From: Spirochaetaceae bacterium
GTDB taxonomy: Bacteria > Spirochaetota > Spirochaetia > Treponematales > Treponemataceae
Direction of reading: 5' to 3'
Assembly (NCBI GenBank): GCA_017618015.1
Contig: JAFZVC010000096.1
Span: 1-64,000 of the forward strand
Length of the DNA stretch: 64,000 nucleotides
In this document: in pieces, positions 1 through 8,459 of the stretch
Layout: each line of letters begins with the position of its first letter
Position numbering within the stretch: the first letter of the stretch is position 1
The notes under the pieces: model-generated
Seen by the model: only the letters and a program-made list of their open reading frames with translations
What the model was told of the DNA's origin: nothing
Database searches by the model: none
Position numbers and translations under genes: made by a program

Positions 1-2
1 GT

Positions 3-143
3 GAAAACACTTATTGTCATTATACCTATAACAAAAAATACTATCTTGATGAAGTAATAAAATACTTTGAAGGAAAAGGCTATAAGGTTACACGTCTGAA
101 GAGCGAATGTGCTGTTTCCTATAGACTTAATATTATCTGGTAA
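3..143 (+). CDS. C-terminal end of an unidentified protein (partial)
   Basis: An open frame enters from the left edge and runs 46 codons to a TAA at 141-143. The visible part is rich in Tyr and Lys and contains a D-E-V-I-K-Y-F-E-G-K-G-Y stretch, which looks like the end of a small soluble alpha/beta domain. The next gene starts 26 bp downstream with its own strong ribosome binding site. No family can be assigned from so short a piece. Confidence 0.5.
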   Translation, partial: ENTYCHYTYNKKYYLDEVIKYFEGKGYKVTRLKSECAVSYRLNIIW

Positions 144-169
144 AAAAAATTGCCATTACAGGAGGTCCC

Positions 170-925
170 ATGTTCACCCAATTACCCGAAGAAAAAAAAG
201 ATTTAATCAAACCGCTGTACAAAAAGCATCAGCCAAACTGGTCTGCACTCAGCTGTTATTTTGAAGGAAAAATGCCGGGCGCAGCTTATGTAGATGATGT
301 AAACGCCCCGACAAAAGCAATCTGCAGGCTCGAGATGAGCTGGACTTATGTTACTGACGACGCCGATTTACCATGGATTGAAGAAGTTTTAGGCGAATTA
401 GTAAAAACAACCTGGATGCAGGTAATCTGGGTTCCGGAGCGAAAAGGAAACTATCCTCTTAAAGATATTTCAAAACCATTTACACGCCTTGAATACATAG
501 AAAGAAAAAAAGAACAGAAGGAACCATGCAAGGTAGATATTTTTCCATTCTCAAGTGAATTATTTGACAAGCTACCAGAAGATTATAAACAATGGCACAT
601 CCAGAATTATGGCTCAATTGAAGAATTCTTTAAACAAGCCTGGGGTTTTTACGCTGTAGACAATGGCAAGGTTTGCGCCGAAAGTGAAGGAGCCTTTATG
701 TCAGGCGGATATGCTGAAATGGGCATTTACACCTTTGAAGAATACCGCAACCGCGGCTTTGCCTATGCACTCTGCCTAAGGACAATCCAGGAGCTTGAAA
801 AAATGGGCATAAAACCAATCTGGGCCTGCGACAAAGACAACGTAGAATCTGATCGCCTCGCCCAGCGCTTAGGTTATGTAAATCCTGTGGAATACGAGTT
901 TATATACTTAGAGCCACATAAGTAA
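170..925 (+). CDS. GNAT-family N-acetyltransferase
   Basis: A 251-residue cytoplasmic protein that probably transfers an acetyl group from acetyl-CoA to an amine; the substrate is unknown. The C-terminal half carries the GNAT core: the acetyl-CoA loop segment E-E-Y-R-N-R-G-F-A (about residues 190-200), followed by a helix and the closing motif R-L-G-Y with an aromatic tail. The N-terminal half matches the longer two-part GNAT layout (PF12746-like) rather than the short 150-residue type. The start is well supported: AGGAGG lies 5 nt before the ATG. It seems to be a single gene, since the next gene lies on the opposite strand. Confidence 0.85.
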   Translation: MFTQLPEEKKDLIKPLYKKHQPNWSALSCYFEGKMPGAAYVDDVNAPTKAICRLEMSWTYVTDDADLPWIEEVLGELVKTTWMQVIWVPERKGNYPLKDISKPFTRLEYIERKKEQKEPCKVDIFPFSSELFDKLPEDYKQWHIQNYGSIEEFFKQAWGFYAVDNGKVCAESEGAFMSGGYAEMGIYTFEEYRNRGFAYALCLRTIQELEKMGIKPIWACDKDNVESDRLAQRLGYVNPVEYEFIYLEPHK

Positions 926-977
926 TGCCTCAATTCTGCACATCCTGCTACATTGGCGACGTTTCGCAGCGAAGCTT

Positions 978-2024
978 CTACTCACTGCACAGGCTGATTG
1001 CGCGCTGCATCTGCAAATCCTGACTGACAGATGGGTTCAGTATCAGGTTTTCGCTGGCGGGAACAATTCCGCTGCCTTCGGGCGTTGTGCCGTCCGGATC
1101 TGTCACTTTTTGTACAGAAACAGAATAACGCCAGCCGTTCGCAAGACATCGCTCCAACGCCAGCGAAAAAACGCCGCATGTGTGGTTTCCTACTTGCGTT
1201 ACGTGCGGCTGTGAGCACATCGCCATAGAAAACTCCTCGCCCGCGCTCATCGTCTGCGCATTCGTCAAAAGAATGACAGGCTTTGTGTACTGCCAACTTC
1301 CGTTTTTCTTTATTTCAAGCTCAACCCCGCTCCCAAAATCGTTTCTGCCTTTTCCGTTTTTTGTATACGAAATCGCATAAACTTTGTTCTCGGCGCAAAA
1401 TCTTCCCGAAATCCGTGTGACATTTCCCGTCAAACCGCCCCGATTGCCGCGAACGTCAAGAATCATGCATCTAGTGTCTTTAAGAGCTTCCAAAGCTACA
1501 TCAATGTCAGAAGCCCAATCCTGCTTTTGGTTTATTCCCGTCTGACCGCTTGAAAAAGCCGCGATATGAATATAGCCAACGGAGCTGTCTGTTTTTAAAG
1601 TTCCATAAGTTATGACGTTGTTTCCGCATTTTTTTGGGTTTGCTATGTACTGTGAGCAAACTTCCGTTAGCGAGAAATTATCCGGTGTATTTTGATCTTC
1701 GCCAGAGTTAAGGCTGCCAATCGGAGTTTTAACATAAACATGCGAATCTTCAAGCGGATAAAGAAGTGTTTTCAGAACCTCAAAGAATTCCCTATCAGTC
1801 ATATCATCTCTAATTTGACTGCGGCAGATTTCATATTGTTCGTTCCAGTCCACCCCTCGGACCTCAAACAACGCATAAGTTTCGTTATAATCTGTCCACA
1901 GCGCATCGAACATCTCCGGATAAGTCAGATCCGTGTTCATACCGTAAAAAAAGGTGCATGATGGCAGTGCGAACAAAGTCGCCTGTAACAAAATCGCAAA
2001 CATAATCAATTTAAGTTTTTTCAT
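978..2024 (-). CDS. S41-family peptidase-like lipoprotein
   Basis: A 348-residue exported protein. The chosen ATG at 2024 follows GGAGG and begins a signal peptide ending in a lipobox-like L-P-S-C, so the mature protein is probably lipid-anchored in the envelope. The C-terminal half has the tail-specific protease (S41) fold: I-L-D-V-R-G-N-R-G-G and, later, N-A-Q-T-M-S-A-G-E-E-F-S, where the Ser in S-A-G-E corresponds to the S41 nucleophile. There is no clear PDZ domain, unlike the Ctp at 20091-21596. The gene lies 37 bp downstream of the envelope protein at 2062-2895 and is probably cotranscribed with it. Substrate unknown; it may be an S41 protease or an inactive relative. Confidence 0.75.
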   Translation of the reverse strand: MKKLKLIMFAILLQATLFALPSCTFFYGMNTDLTYPEMFDALWTDYNETYALFEVRGVDWNEQYEICRSQIRDDMTDREFFEVLKTLLYPLEDSHVYVKTPIGSLNSGEDQNTPDNFSLTEVCSQYIANPKKCGNNVITYGTLKTDSSVGYIHIAAFSSGQTGINQKQDWASDIDVALEALKDTRCMILDVRGNRGGLTGNVTRISGRFCAENKVYAISYTKNGKGRNDFGSGVELEIKKNGSWQYTKPVILLTNAQTMSAGEEFSMAMCSQPHVTQVGNHTCGVFSLALERCLANGWRYSVSVQKVTDPDGTTPEGSGIVPASENLILNPSVSQDLQMQRAISLCSE

Positions 2025-2061
2025 ATATCCTCCAAAAAAATTGGCGTTAGCTGCCAACACG

Positions 2062-2895
2062 TTAAAAACTGAATGTGCCGAAAGTTTTGAAATTGCCGTT
2101 CACATAATAGAACGGACGTTCTTCTGGTTCAGCAATTCTTGAATACTCGAAGTCAAAACCCATACCGAGCGAAAACCAGTCGTTCGCTTTTACTTTGTAG
2201 CTGAAATCCAAGAAAATGGACTGATAATTGTGGATGCTCAAAAACTTTCCGAGCGTAAAGATTTTCAAAAAATCTTCTTCCGCATATTTCATAAGCTGGG
2301 CATCGCAGCCCGCATAAGGCGGCCTTACTCCGTAACCTAATAACGGCAAGCTTCCCATTATAGAAACGGAATTGCGCTCGTTTATCTGATAATTTATGGC
2401 ACATGTCGGGCCTACAGAAAAAAGTCCTGTTATAGAAGGATAGTTTTCGAACTGCAAGAAAGCGTTGCAGGCAACATTTCCACCGACATAAAAGTCAAGT
2501 TTTCCATTTTCTACGGCACGATACGCTAAATCATACTGAAGCCGGATTCTATGGAACGAAAGGTTGCTCTTAAATCCTTCGTAATAAGTTTCTCCTGATA
2601 TCGGATCAAAGTTTTTGTACACGACAGAACCGCTCGTCATAACAGAATCCGGTTTGCACGAAAAATAATCCAAAGTTATTTTATGCATAAAGTTACCGGA
2701 ATAAATCTTTGTGTCGAACTGGAACCGCGGCGAAAGAAAATCTTGCGAGATATTCGCAAAAGTCGTTTCTTTATAACAACCGAACGTCCAGCTGATTGAA
2801 AAACTCAAATCAATAGACGTATTTTGCTCGGCAGATATTGTCGCGCAACCAAAAAATGCCATAAGCAGCAGAAGAACTGTGCAAATCTTTTTCAT
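2062..2895 (-). CDS. hypothetical exported envelope protein
   Basis: A 277-residue protein with a signal peptide (M-K-K-I-C-T, then a Leu-rich core ending near F-F-G-C-A), which could be processed by signal peptidase I or II. The rest is rich in aromatic residues with alternating polar and hydrophobic strands, and it ends in F-G-T-F-S-F. A C-terminal Phe of this kind is typical of outer-membrane beta-barrels, so a small barrel is plausible. GGAGG precedes the ATG, but an inverted repeat covers that site (see 2903-2939). It is the first gene of a two-gene unit with the S41-like lipoprotein. No specific family recognised. Confidence 0.65.
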   Translation of the reverse strand: MKKICTVLLLLMAFFGCATISAEQNTSIDLSFSISWTFGCYKETTFANISQDFLSPRFQFDTKIYSGNFMHKITLDYFSCKPDSVMTSGSVVYKNFDPISGETYYEGFKSNLSFHRIRLQYDLAYRAVENGKLDFYVGGNVACNAFLQFENYPSITGLFSVGPTCAINYQINERNSVSIMGSLPLLGYGVRPPYAGCDAQLMKYAEEDFLKIFTLGKFLSIHNYQSIFLDFSYKVKANDWFSLGMGFDFEYSRIAEPEERPFYYVNGNFKTFGTFSF

Positions 2896-2902
2896 GTGGA
2901 AA

Positions 2903-2939
2903 CCTCCGAAAAGTTATAATTACAATACACGCTCGGAGG
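2903..2939 (-). promoter_or_regulatory. inverted repeat covering the ribosome binding site
   Basis: The 7-bp arms CCTCCGA (2903-2909) and TCGGAGG (2933-2939) are exact inverse complements. On the minus strand the proximal arm contains the GGAGG Shine-Dalgarno sequence of the 2062-2895 gene, so an mRNA that includes both arms could fold to hide it. A TATAAC-like -10 lies inside the 23-nt loop. If transcription starts there, the distal arm would not be transcribed, and the repeat would instead be a protein-binding site. Confidence 0.5.
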
Positions 2940-3062
2940 ATGAGAAAAATACTAGGGAAAATACCAAATTTTCGGGATTTGTGAAATTTAGGGGAAACCC
3001 CTATAAGCGGCAAAACGCCTGCGAAACTCGGTAAGTCCGCGACCAGACGCGACTTTTGCCCC

Positions 3063-3899
3063 TTATGCTTTGTTCTGAAGGTGCGAGAAAAGTTCCAGAC
3101 GGTTTTTCACGCCGAGTTTTTTATAAATATTCGCAAGATGTGCTTCTATCGTCTTTTCGCTCACAAAAAATGTATTCGCAAGCTCCTTGTTCGATTTTCC
3201 ATCTAAAAGCGCAAGGATTATCTCCTGCTCGCGCTTTGTGATTGAAAAATCTTTTATGAACGCATCATCAAGTGTTTTTCCTGTTTTTGCCATCGGCGAA
3301 GCAAAATAAAAACGGTAGAAAATGTGATAAATCAGAATTGAAACGGTGATGATAAAAACAAACGGCGTATTTTGAAGAATGAACGAAAGCGCAAGATTCA
3401 GCACCGCAAGAATCAGGATAATCCACTTTTCTTTACGGAACGAGCCTTTGTCTATCCTGTTGAAAAACGCGATTCCGATGATAACTGAAACCCCGGCTGG
3501 AATCCAGATTCCAAGAATATTCAAAACTGATGATGGATGTTCTATTGCCGGTAAAAAAATAGTGACAAGCGCAAAGATGAAAACTGCAAGCGAATAAAGC
3601 TGAAAGATTTTCCGGATTCGGGCGGAAGGATTCACGCGGATAAAATCGAGTGAAACGCTTGTAATCCCATATGAAAAGATAAGAGAGAGCAAGCCACCGA
3701 AAATGCAGATAAAAACTCTGCCTGTAAGCGCACCGTGAATGAGCACATAATAGGAATTTGCGCTGATTAGGAAGAATGCGAGTGTAATCAAGAGAAGATG
3801 CGCGAAAAACATCTTTTTGAACCGCAAAAAGAACAAAAGAGAAATTAATCCTGCCGAAAACGAGCAAAGGCACGCGATAAATAAAATGATTTCTTCCAA
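3063..3899 (-). CDS. membrane-anchored LuxR-type transcription regulator
   Basis: A 278-residue protein. About residues 1-200 are a run of roughly seven hydrophobic segments, and residues 215-278 form a GerE/LuxR helix-turn-helix (I-T-K-R-E-Q-E-I, then N-K-E-L-A, then S-E-K-T-I-E-A-H-L). There is no receiver domain, so the membrane part is probably the sensor. The start is TTG at 3899, with GAGGG about 11 nt upstream. It lies 27 bp after threonine synthase on the same strand, and the exported-protein pair downstream is an obvious candidate target, though this is inference only. Confidence 0.85.
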   Translation of the reverse strand: MEEIILFIACLCSFSAGLISLLFFLRFKKMFFAHLLLITLAFFLISANSYYVLIHGALTGRVFICIFGGLLSLIFSYGITSVSLDFIRVNPSARIRKIFQLYSLAVFIFALVTIFLPAIEHPSSVLNILGIWIPAGVSVIIGIAFFNRIDKGSFRKEKWIILILAVLNLALSFILQNTPFVFIITVSILIYHIFYRFYFASPMAKTGKTLDDAFIKDFSITKREQEIILALLDGKSNKELANTFFVSEKTIEAHLANIYKKLGVKNRLELFSHLQNKA

Positions 3900-3926
3900 T
3901 TCAGTAAATCCCTCTTGTCGCCTTGC

Positions 3927-5252
3927 TTACTCCGCCGCCTCAAGTTCGTCGAGCAGCTTTATAATCTCGTTTCTGTCCGCCGCTATTCTGCGGGCTGGCT
4001 CCATGCTCTTGTAGAACTGCGCCATATCAGCCGGTAGAACAGGAACCTCGCCGCACCACTTGCGTATAGTTTCCGCAGAAAGCGCCGGGTGATTCCTAGC
4101 CACAAGAACGACAACGCCGTCATCAGCCGTAATAAGAGGGGCGCGTTTTTCTGCGGCTGCATAAGCGGCGGCAGTCTCCGGATCCATCACATATCCGTAT
4201 TTTATGAACGCGTCCTTACACGCTTTGATGCGGTCTTCTGTCGTAACCGGAGCCGGGAAAATAAGGCTTTTCATCAGCATAGGGTTCGCCTGGAAAACTT
4301 GCTCTATGCGCTCTATGTTAGACGGATTCGCCGCATCAGCGACGGAGCGTTTGTTGAGCGGAACCATCGAGTCCATAACGCAGCATTTGTCAAAACTGTC
4401 AGCGACAAGGCTGTTCGTGCAGTTTGTTATGAAGCCACTCACCGGCAGCGAAAACTTCCAGCTGTAAAGACCGGCGGCAAGGTTTCCGTAGTTTCCGGCA
4501 TCAACAGAATAGAAAATATCGCCTGCAACGTGTGCTTTTAAGCGCGAGAACGCATACATATAGCAGAACGAAAGCGGAAGAAGCCGTCCGATGTTCACTG
4601 TGTTCGCAAGCGTAAGATTATGTTTTTTAACGAAAGCCCTGTCAGAGTAAACAGAGCGGACCATATCGAAGCATTCGGCTTCTGTGCCATTCACCTCTAC
4701 AGGCAATATATTTCCGCCTTTCCAAATGCAGTCCACATCATTTATGTAACGCATTGTGCCTTTTGTATAAAGCAGAACGGCTTTAAGGTGCTTTTTGCCC
4801 CGGAATGCGTTTACAATGCTGGCACCAGTCTCGCCGTTCGTCACAGCAAGCACAACGGCTTTTTTGTTCTGCATCAAAAGGATATGCTCCAGGCACGAAG
4901 CCAAGTATGATATTCCGAAGTCTTTGTAGCAGCCCGTGGTTCCGTGAAAAAGCTCCAGGACATAATGATTGTCGTCAAGTTTCTTAAGCTCAGGCGAGAA
5001 AGGGAAAGCCTGCATCGCTATCGCTTCAGAGATAATAGGGCTGAATTCCTCACGTATCAGCGAGGATGTGAGTGAACCGGCAATCGACTGAAAGGATGTG
5101 TCTTCAGTCATGTAAAGAATCCACCGGCTAAGGTCTTCCTCGTAGGCAGGAACGTACATTCCTCCGTCATCAGCAATGCAGTTAAGCACAGCTTCCGCAA
5201 AAGAAACACCGGTATTGTTCTGTGTACCATTTCTTGTACTGATGAATTTCAC
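3927..5252 (-). CDS. thrC: threonine synthase
   Basis: Converts O-phosphohomoserine to threonine and phosphate using pyridoxal phosphate. The 441-residue length and N-terminus (M-K-F-I-S-T-R-N, then D-G-G-M-Y-V-P) are typical of bacterial ThrC. The PLP lysine is Lys110 in H-G-T-T-G-C-Y-K-D-F-G, where most family members have a P-T-L/G-A-F-K-D-F form. The start is a GTG at 5252, five nt after GGAGG. An ATG two bases upstream is out of frame. The LuxR gene follows after 27 bp. Other threonine-pathway genes are not in the window. Confidence 0.9.
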   Translation of the reverse strand: MKFISTRNGTQNNTGVSFAEAVLNCIADDGGMYVPAYEEDLSRWILYMTEDTSFQSIAGSLTSSLIREEFSPIISEAIAMQAFPFSPELKKLDDNHYVLELFHGTTGCYKDFGISYLASCLEHILLMQNKKAVVLAVTNGETGASIVNAFRGKKHLKAVLLYTKGTMRYINDVDCIWKGGNILPVEVNGTEAECFDMVRSVYSDRAFVKKHNLTLANTVNIGRLLPLSFCYMYAFSRLKAHVAGDIFYSVDAGNYGNLAAGLYSWKFSLPVSGFITNCTNSLVADSFDKCCVMDSMVPLNKRSVADAANPSNIERIEQVFQANPMLMKSLIFPAPVTTEDRIKACKDAFIKYGYVMDPETAAAYAAAEKRAPLITADDGVVVLVARNHPALSAETIRKWCGEVPVLPADMAQFYKSMEPARRIAADRNEIIKLLDELEAAE

Positions 5253-5324
5253 ATAGCCCTCCGAACCACCGTACTATCCACTAGAATATATCAGAAAAAA
5301 CACTTAAAGGAAATATATAAGTCA

Positions 5325-5448
5325 ATTGTGTGGCGAAGCTGACTGCAGTTTTCCGGGCTTCCGTGGCCCGCTAACGCTTGGTCTTTTGCCCGCGAGCGGT
5401 CAAAATCCTCGCCTGCGGCGACCACTCCACCCCGGCGCGGGGCTTCTC
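5325..5448. other. G+C-rich spacer between thrC and the abiE pair
   Basis: This stretch is much richer in G+C than the thrC promoter region beside it and is full of short self-complementary words such as GGCCCGC and GCCTGCGGCG. Open frames cross it, but none has a ribosome binding site or a recognisable product. Comparable spacers occur at 38990-39107, 41190-41340, 53105-53279 and 60600-60660. Confidence 0.4.
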
Positions 5449-6306
5449 CTACATGCCAGAAACAATCGCTGTAAAGAAATCTGCACTCCACAATTCAATT
5501 TTTCTTTCATCTTTGATAAACGGACGAACATCCTTTTTTGCATCTTCAAAATCAATTTCCTTAAAACGGGCGCATAACATTTCATTCAAAATTGGTAGTG
5601 TGAGAGTCTCATCAGGGTTCCACTTTTCGCTTTGTTCAAGTCTTTTCTGAAGATGTGGCAAATTTGGTTTTGTCTTTCGTGATAAATACCACACCAAATC
5701 ATAAAAATCCCTACCTTTCACTCGGTTTTTCCATGCCCGGCACAAAACCGCATGCAGTTTGCCCGCAAAAAGCGAAGATTCATCGTACATCTTCACTGCA
5801 AACGGAATAGGAAGAAGCGCATATTTCGTTTCAAATGTCGCAAAATCCGGTGGATTCGTGTCTATCTCGAACTTGATTTTTATCTGCTCTCCGCTCTGTA
5901 CCCCCGCAATCACAGGCTCGTTCGGCACAATCTTCAACAGTTGGATTATCATTTCTCCTTTTATAAAGGCAGATTGTACCGCACTTTCTTTTGTTTTTGT
6001 TTTCTGCTCAACAGTTAGCGAAAAACCTGCGGCGGAAAGCTCTTCTTCAAGAAACGAAAAATAACTTGAAAGCTCAAAATCGTTATCCGGCGTACATAGC
6101 GAAAAATCCATGTCCTCACTGAATCTGTCGAGTCCGTAAAAAATACGGAGTGCTGTTCCTCCATAAAATGCCGCATGCTTAAAAAAGTTCCCGCGTGAAA
6201 GCCCGCACAACGCCACTTCTTGAATTATCTCTTTCAGGGCATTTTTGTAATCTTCACTGTTCTTGCAGTCGTATCGTTCCAACATCGATTTAATTGCGCT
6301 CGTCAT
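5449..6306 (-). CDS. AbiEii-type nucleotidyltransferase toxin
   Basis: A 285-residue protein of the AbiEii/AbiGii family, the toxic half of type IV AbiE systems, which transfer nucleotides to target RNAs or other acceptors and arrest growth. Visible motifs are G-G-T-A-L-R (49-54) followed by D-M-D (65-67), which is the nucleotidyltransferase G-G/S plus DxD signature, and a downstream R-D-F-Y-D-L motif characteristic of the family. It overlaps the upstream antitoxin gene by 17 bp, the usual arrangement. Full length, with no sign of decay. In phage biology AbiE pairs cause abortive infection; whether this one does is unknown. Confidence 0.88.
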   Translation of the reverse strand: MTSAIKSMLERYDCKNSEDYKNALKEIIQEVALCGLSRGNFFKHAAFYGGTALRIFYGLDRFSEDMDFSLCTPDNDFELSSYFSFLEEELSAAGFSLTVEQKTKTKESAVQSAFIKGEMIIQLLKIVPNEPVIAGVQSGEQIKIKFEIDTNPPDFATFETKYALLPIPFAVKMYDESSLFAGKLHAVLCRAWKNRVKGRDFYDLVWYLSRKTKPNLPHLQKRLEQSEKWNPDETLTLPILNEMLCARFKEIDFEDAKKDVRPFIKDERKIELWSADFFTAIVSGM

Positions 6307-6904
6307 GTCGCCTCCTTTCAGTTGCGGAAATCATCTTGTACAGGAAGTTAAGATTCTTCTTGCGGTAGAGCGGGCACAAAAACAAAAGCGTCTCTCTGTT
6401 AAGCCCGGCAAATTCAGTCTCATCAATCCGTAAATTCTCAAAAAGAAGCTGCTTTAGTGCTTTCACAGAGCTGACAGGCTTTTGCTTATACAACGTGTCA
6501 CACAAAGCCTTTTCGGGCGTAGCAATAAGATATCCCCGACCGTTCACCACTTTGACCACAGTTTCATGAGGATATACAGCTTGCGGCACATCTTGATACG
6601 TGTAAGTTCCATAAATGTTTGTGAATTTCTTTGTGCGGTTCTTGCGGGTTGTCGCGGATGTGTATACAGAGACTTTTTCGGGAATCAACCCATACACGGA
6701 AAGCGCATATTCAAACGATAAATAAGAAGGTCCGTAAACAGAACAGGCAAGAAGATACGGAGGAACATCACGCTCTGTCTCATAACGTCCATGCCGAACC
6801 TGATAATAAACGCCTTTCTTTTTCAGAGAAGAAAGCTTGTTGTTCGGAGAAGTATAATTCTGATTTTGAAGCGAATCACAAATCTCGAAAGTATCTAAAA
6901 ACAT
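6290..6904 (-). CDS. AbiEi-type antitoxin / autorepressor
   Basis: The antitoxin partner of the downstream AbiEii protein. The 204-residue product has an N-terminal winged-helix-like segment (about residues 5-50, including S-L-K-K-K-G-V-Y-Y-Q-V-R-H-G-R-Y) and the AbiEi core with S-F-E-Y-A-L and T-P-E-K-A-L-C-D. Family members bind inverted repeats in their own promoter. I chose the ATG at 6904 over a GTG at 6916 because GGTGG is correctly spaced before it. That GGTGG is itself part of the operator at 6913-6949. Confidence 0.87.
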   Translation of the reverse strand: MFLDTFEICDSLQNQNYTSPNNKLSSLKKKGVYYQVRHGRYETERDVPPYLLACSVYGPSYLSFEYALSVYGLIPEKVSVYTSATTRKNRTKKFTNIYGTYTYQDVPQAVYPHETVVKVVNGRGYLIATPEKALCDTLYKQKPVSSVKALKQLLFENLRIDETEFAGLNRETLLFLCPLYRKKNLNFLYKMISATERRRHDERN

Positions 6905-6912
6905 ATCAATTA

Positions 6913-6949
6913 CCACCAGATATTACAAATATATTACATTTTCTGGTGG
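6913..6949 (-). promoter_or_regulatory. putative AbiEi operator
   Basis: A perfect 8-bp inverted repeat, CCACCAGA (6913-6920) and TCTGGTGG (6942-6949), flanks an A+T-rich core containing a 7-bp direct repeat TATTACA (6921-6927 and 6932-6938) spaced one helical turn apart. It sits directly upstream of the AbiEi start and includes its ribosome binding site. AbiEi antitoxins are known to bind paired repeats in their promoters, so autorepression is likely. Confidence 0.65.
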
Positions 6950-7013
6950 AAATCAATAGTTTTTTCAAGGATGCAGCACGAACATACACCCCGTCGCAGG
7001 GCTATATCTAGAA

Positions 7014-7044
7014 AAAAACTCCAGCCACGATAACTGGAGTTTTT
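7014..7044 (-). terminator. intrinsic terminator of the 7076-8398 lipoprotein gene
   Basis: Arms AAAAACTCCAG and CTGGAGTTTTT pair perfectly around a 9-nt loop. Read on the minus strand the hairpin follows the lipoprotein stop by about 32 nt and ends in a long T tract. The A/T runs on both sides could let it work in both directions. Confidence 0.8.
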
Positions 7045-7075
7045 GAAAAGTTGTTAGTGTTTTGCAAGGCGGATT

Positions 7076-8398
7076 TTAGTTTATACGCTCCAAACAAATT
7101 ACTTCAGCATTGCTTTCTTCATCCAGCATTGTTACATCCCCGCCGTTTATGCCGACTTTACCAAGCACTTTCTTACCGTCGTTCATGCGCAGCGCATTGA
7201 AAACAATGCCGTCCATTTCTGACGCTGTGAATGCATACACGTCATAATCATTACGTGGTAAAAGGTCAGTGTAAAAATCATCCGTTGGGTCGATTTTTAT
7301 AAGGAAAGTATCATTGTTTGTAGCATACCCTGCGATGTAATAATAATTTTCAGAAGAAGCTACAGCTGTAACTGTTCTTATATCAAGAGAAGTCAATGTA
7401 ACGCGTCTTGGAATTCCCGGATCATTATATAGTTCATAAATAGTAGAATCGTGTATAAAAACAATTCTGTCAGTCATATCTATTTTATATGTACTACCTC
7501 GGTATAGATATATTTGATTTTCAGGATAACCATATATTTCATCTATTAAATTATATGAAGAATCAACTGAAATTCGTTTTATACAAGAACCATAATAATA
7601 ATAACAATCATCTTGTTCATCCCATCTAACGTCTTGTCCAGGATAATAGATATTTCCATCAAGACCAATCCAACAGTCGTCAAATATATCGTCCAGGTTT
7701 GCTAGGCCACCATTTACTTTCTTTAAACGGGTAAGCTGATTTCCATTTCCTGTTCTCAACCAGCCTATGTATATGACATTACCATCCCTATCAATATCAA
7801 ATTTATAAACATCATCTGTAGAAGGAGAAATTGTAATAGCACTTAAAAAGTCACTATCATTTAGGCTAATTTTTATAATTTTTCCAGAAGAAGTATAATA
7901 TATATTATTGTCATTGTCAGTTTTTATAAATTGTTCATTAATGTAATTTCTCTCACCATTTGGAATTCCGGCATTATCTAAGCTAAAGACAGCACCATCA
8001 CTTTTCCGTACAAGATATGAATTGTCAATCGATGAATTCCAACCAAAACCAACGAAAATATAATCGTCATTTACCGAATTAACGGCTACCGGCGTTTTTT
8101 CTATGGAAATTTCATCCCCATCTTCATCAAGATAGCTGACTTCCTCAACGTAACCAGTATCTGTAATTTTAAAAAGCTTATTTGAATCAGAAGCACTTCT
8201 TGCAGAATAATTAGCAGAACTATTCGATTTTATATAAAGGCTTTTTGCATTGGAAATAGCGAGATATTTCAATTCACTACTTCCGCCATTTCCATTTCCA
8301 TAATCATAAATTTCTTCTCCGTTTGAACAAGAAAAAAAGCTTCCGAAAAGAACACAAATCAGTAAAACAAAAAAAGCTTTTCCAAAAATCTTCGTCAT
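7076..8398 (-). CDS. hypothetical large lipoprotein, beta-propeller-like
   Basis: A 440-residue product starting at the ATG at 8398 (GGAGG 5 nt upstream; an ATG 39 bp further upstream lacks one). The signal peptide ends in F-F-S-C-S, a lipobox-like site. The mature part is rich in Asp, Asn, Tyr and Gly, with repeated short strands such as N-I-Y-Y and D-D-Y-I-F-V, as in beta-propeller surface proteins. No catalytic motif was seen. Its general make-up resembles the lipoprotein at 21828-23828, but the two are not obviously homologous along their length. It is transcribed divergently from the XRE gene at 8460. Confidence 0.7.
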   Translation of the reverse strand: MTKIFGKAFFVLLICVLFGSFFSCSNGEEIYDYGNGNGGSSELKYLAISNAKSLYIKSNSSANYSARSASDSNKLFKITDTGYVEEVSYLDEDGDEISIEKTPVAVNSVNDDYIFVGFGWNSSIDNSYLVRKSDGAVFSLDNAGIPNGERNYINEQFIKTDNDNNIYYTSSGKIIKISLNDSDFLSAITISPSTDDVYKFDIDRDGNVIYIGWLRTGNGNQLTRLKKVNGGLANLDDIFDDCWIGLDGNIYYPGQDVRWDEQDDCYYYYGSCIKRISVDSSYNLIDEIYGYPENQIYLYRGSTYKIDMTDRIVFIHDSTIYELYNDPGIPRRVTLTSLDIRTVTAVASSENYYYIAGYATNNDTFLIKIDPTDDFYTDLLPRNDYDVYAFTASEMDGIVFNALRMNDGKKVLGKVGINGGDVTMLDEESNAEVICLERIN

Positions 8399-8417
8399 AT
8401 TCTCCTCCTTACAAAAG

Positions 8418-8452
8418 TGTGCTTTAAGCACATACATAAAGTTATCTATAAT
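8418..8452 (+). promoter_or_regulatory. putative promoter and operator of the XRE gene
   Basis: A perfect TATAAT lies at 8447-8452. The -35 region is covered by a palindrome with 6-bp arms, TGTGCT and AGCACA (8418-8432), in place of a good TTGACA. Its position between divergent genes suggests a regulator-binding site. Confidence 0.4.
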
Positions 8453-8459
8453 AATACTA

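Noticed and set aside
982-1296. Arg/Cys-rich frame inside the S41-like gene
   Set aside because: It is a shadow of the real gene in another frame, with biased composition and no ribosome site.
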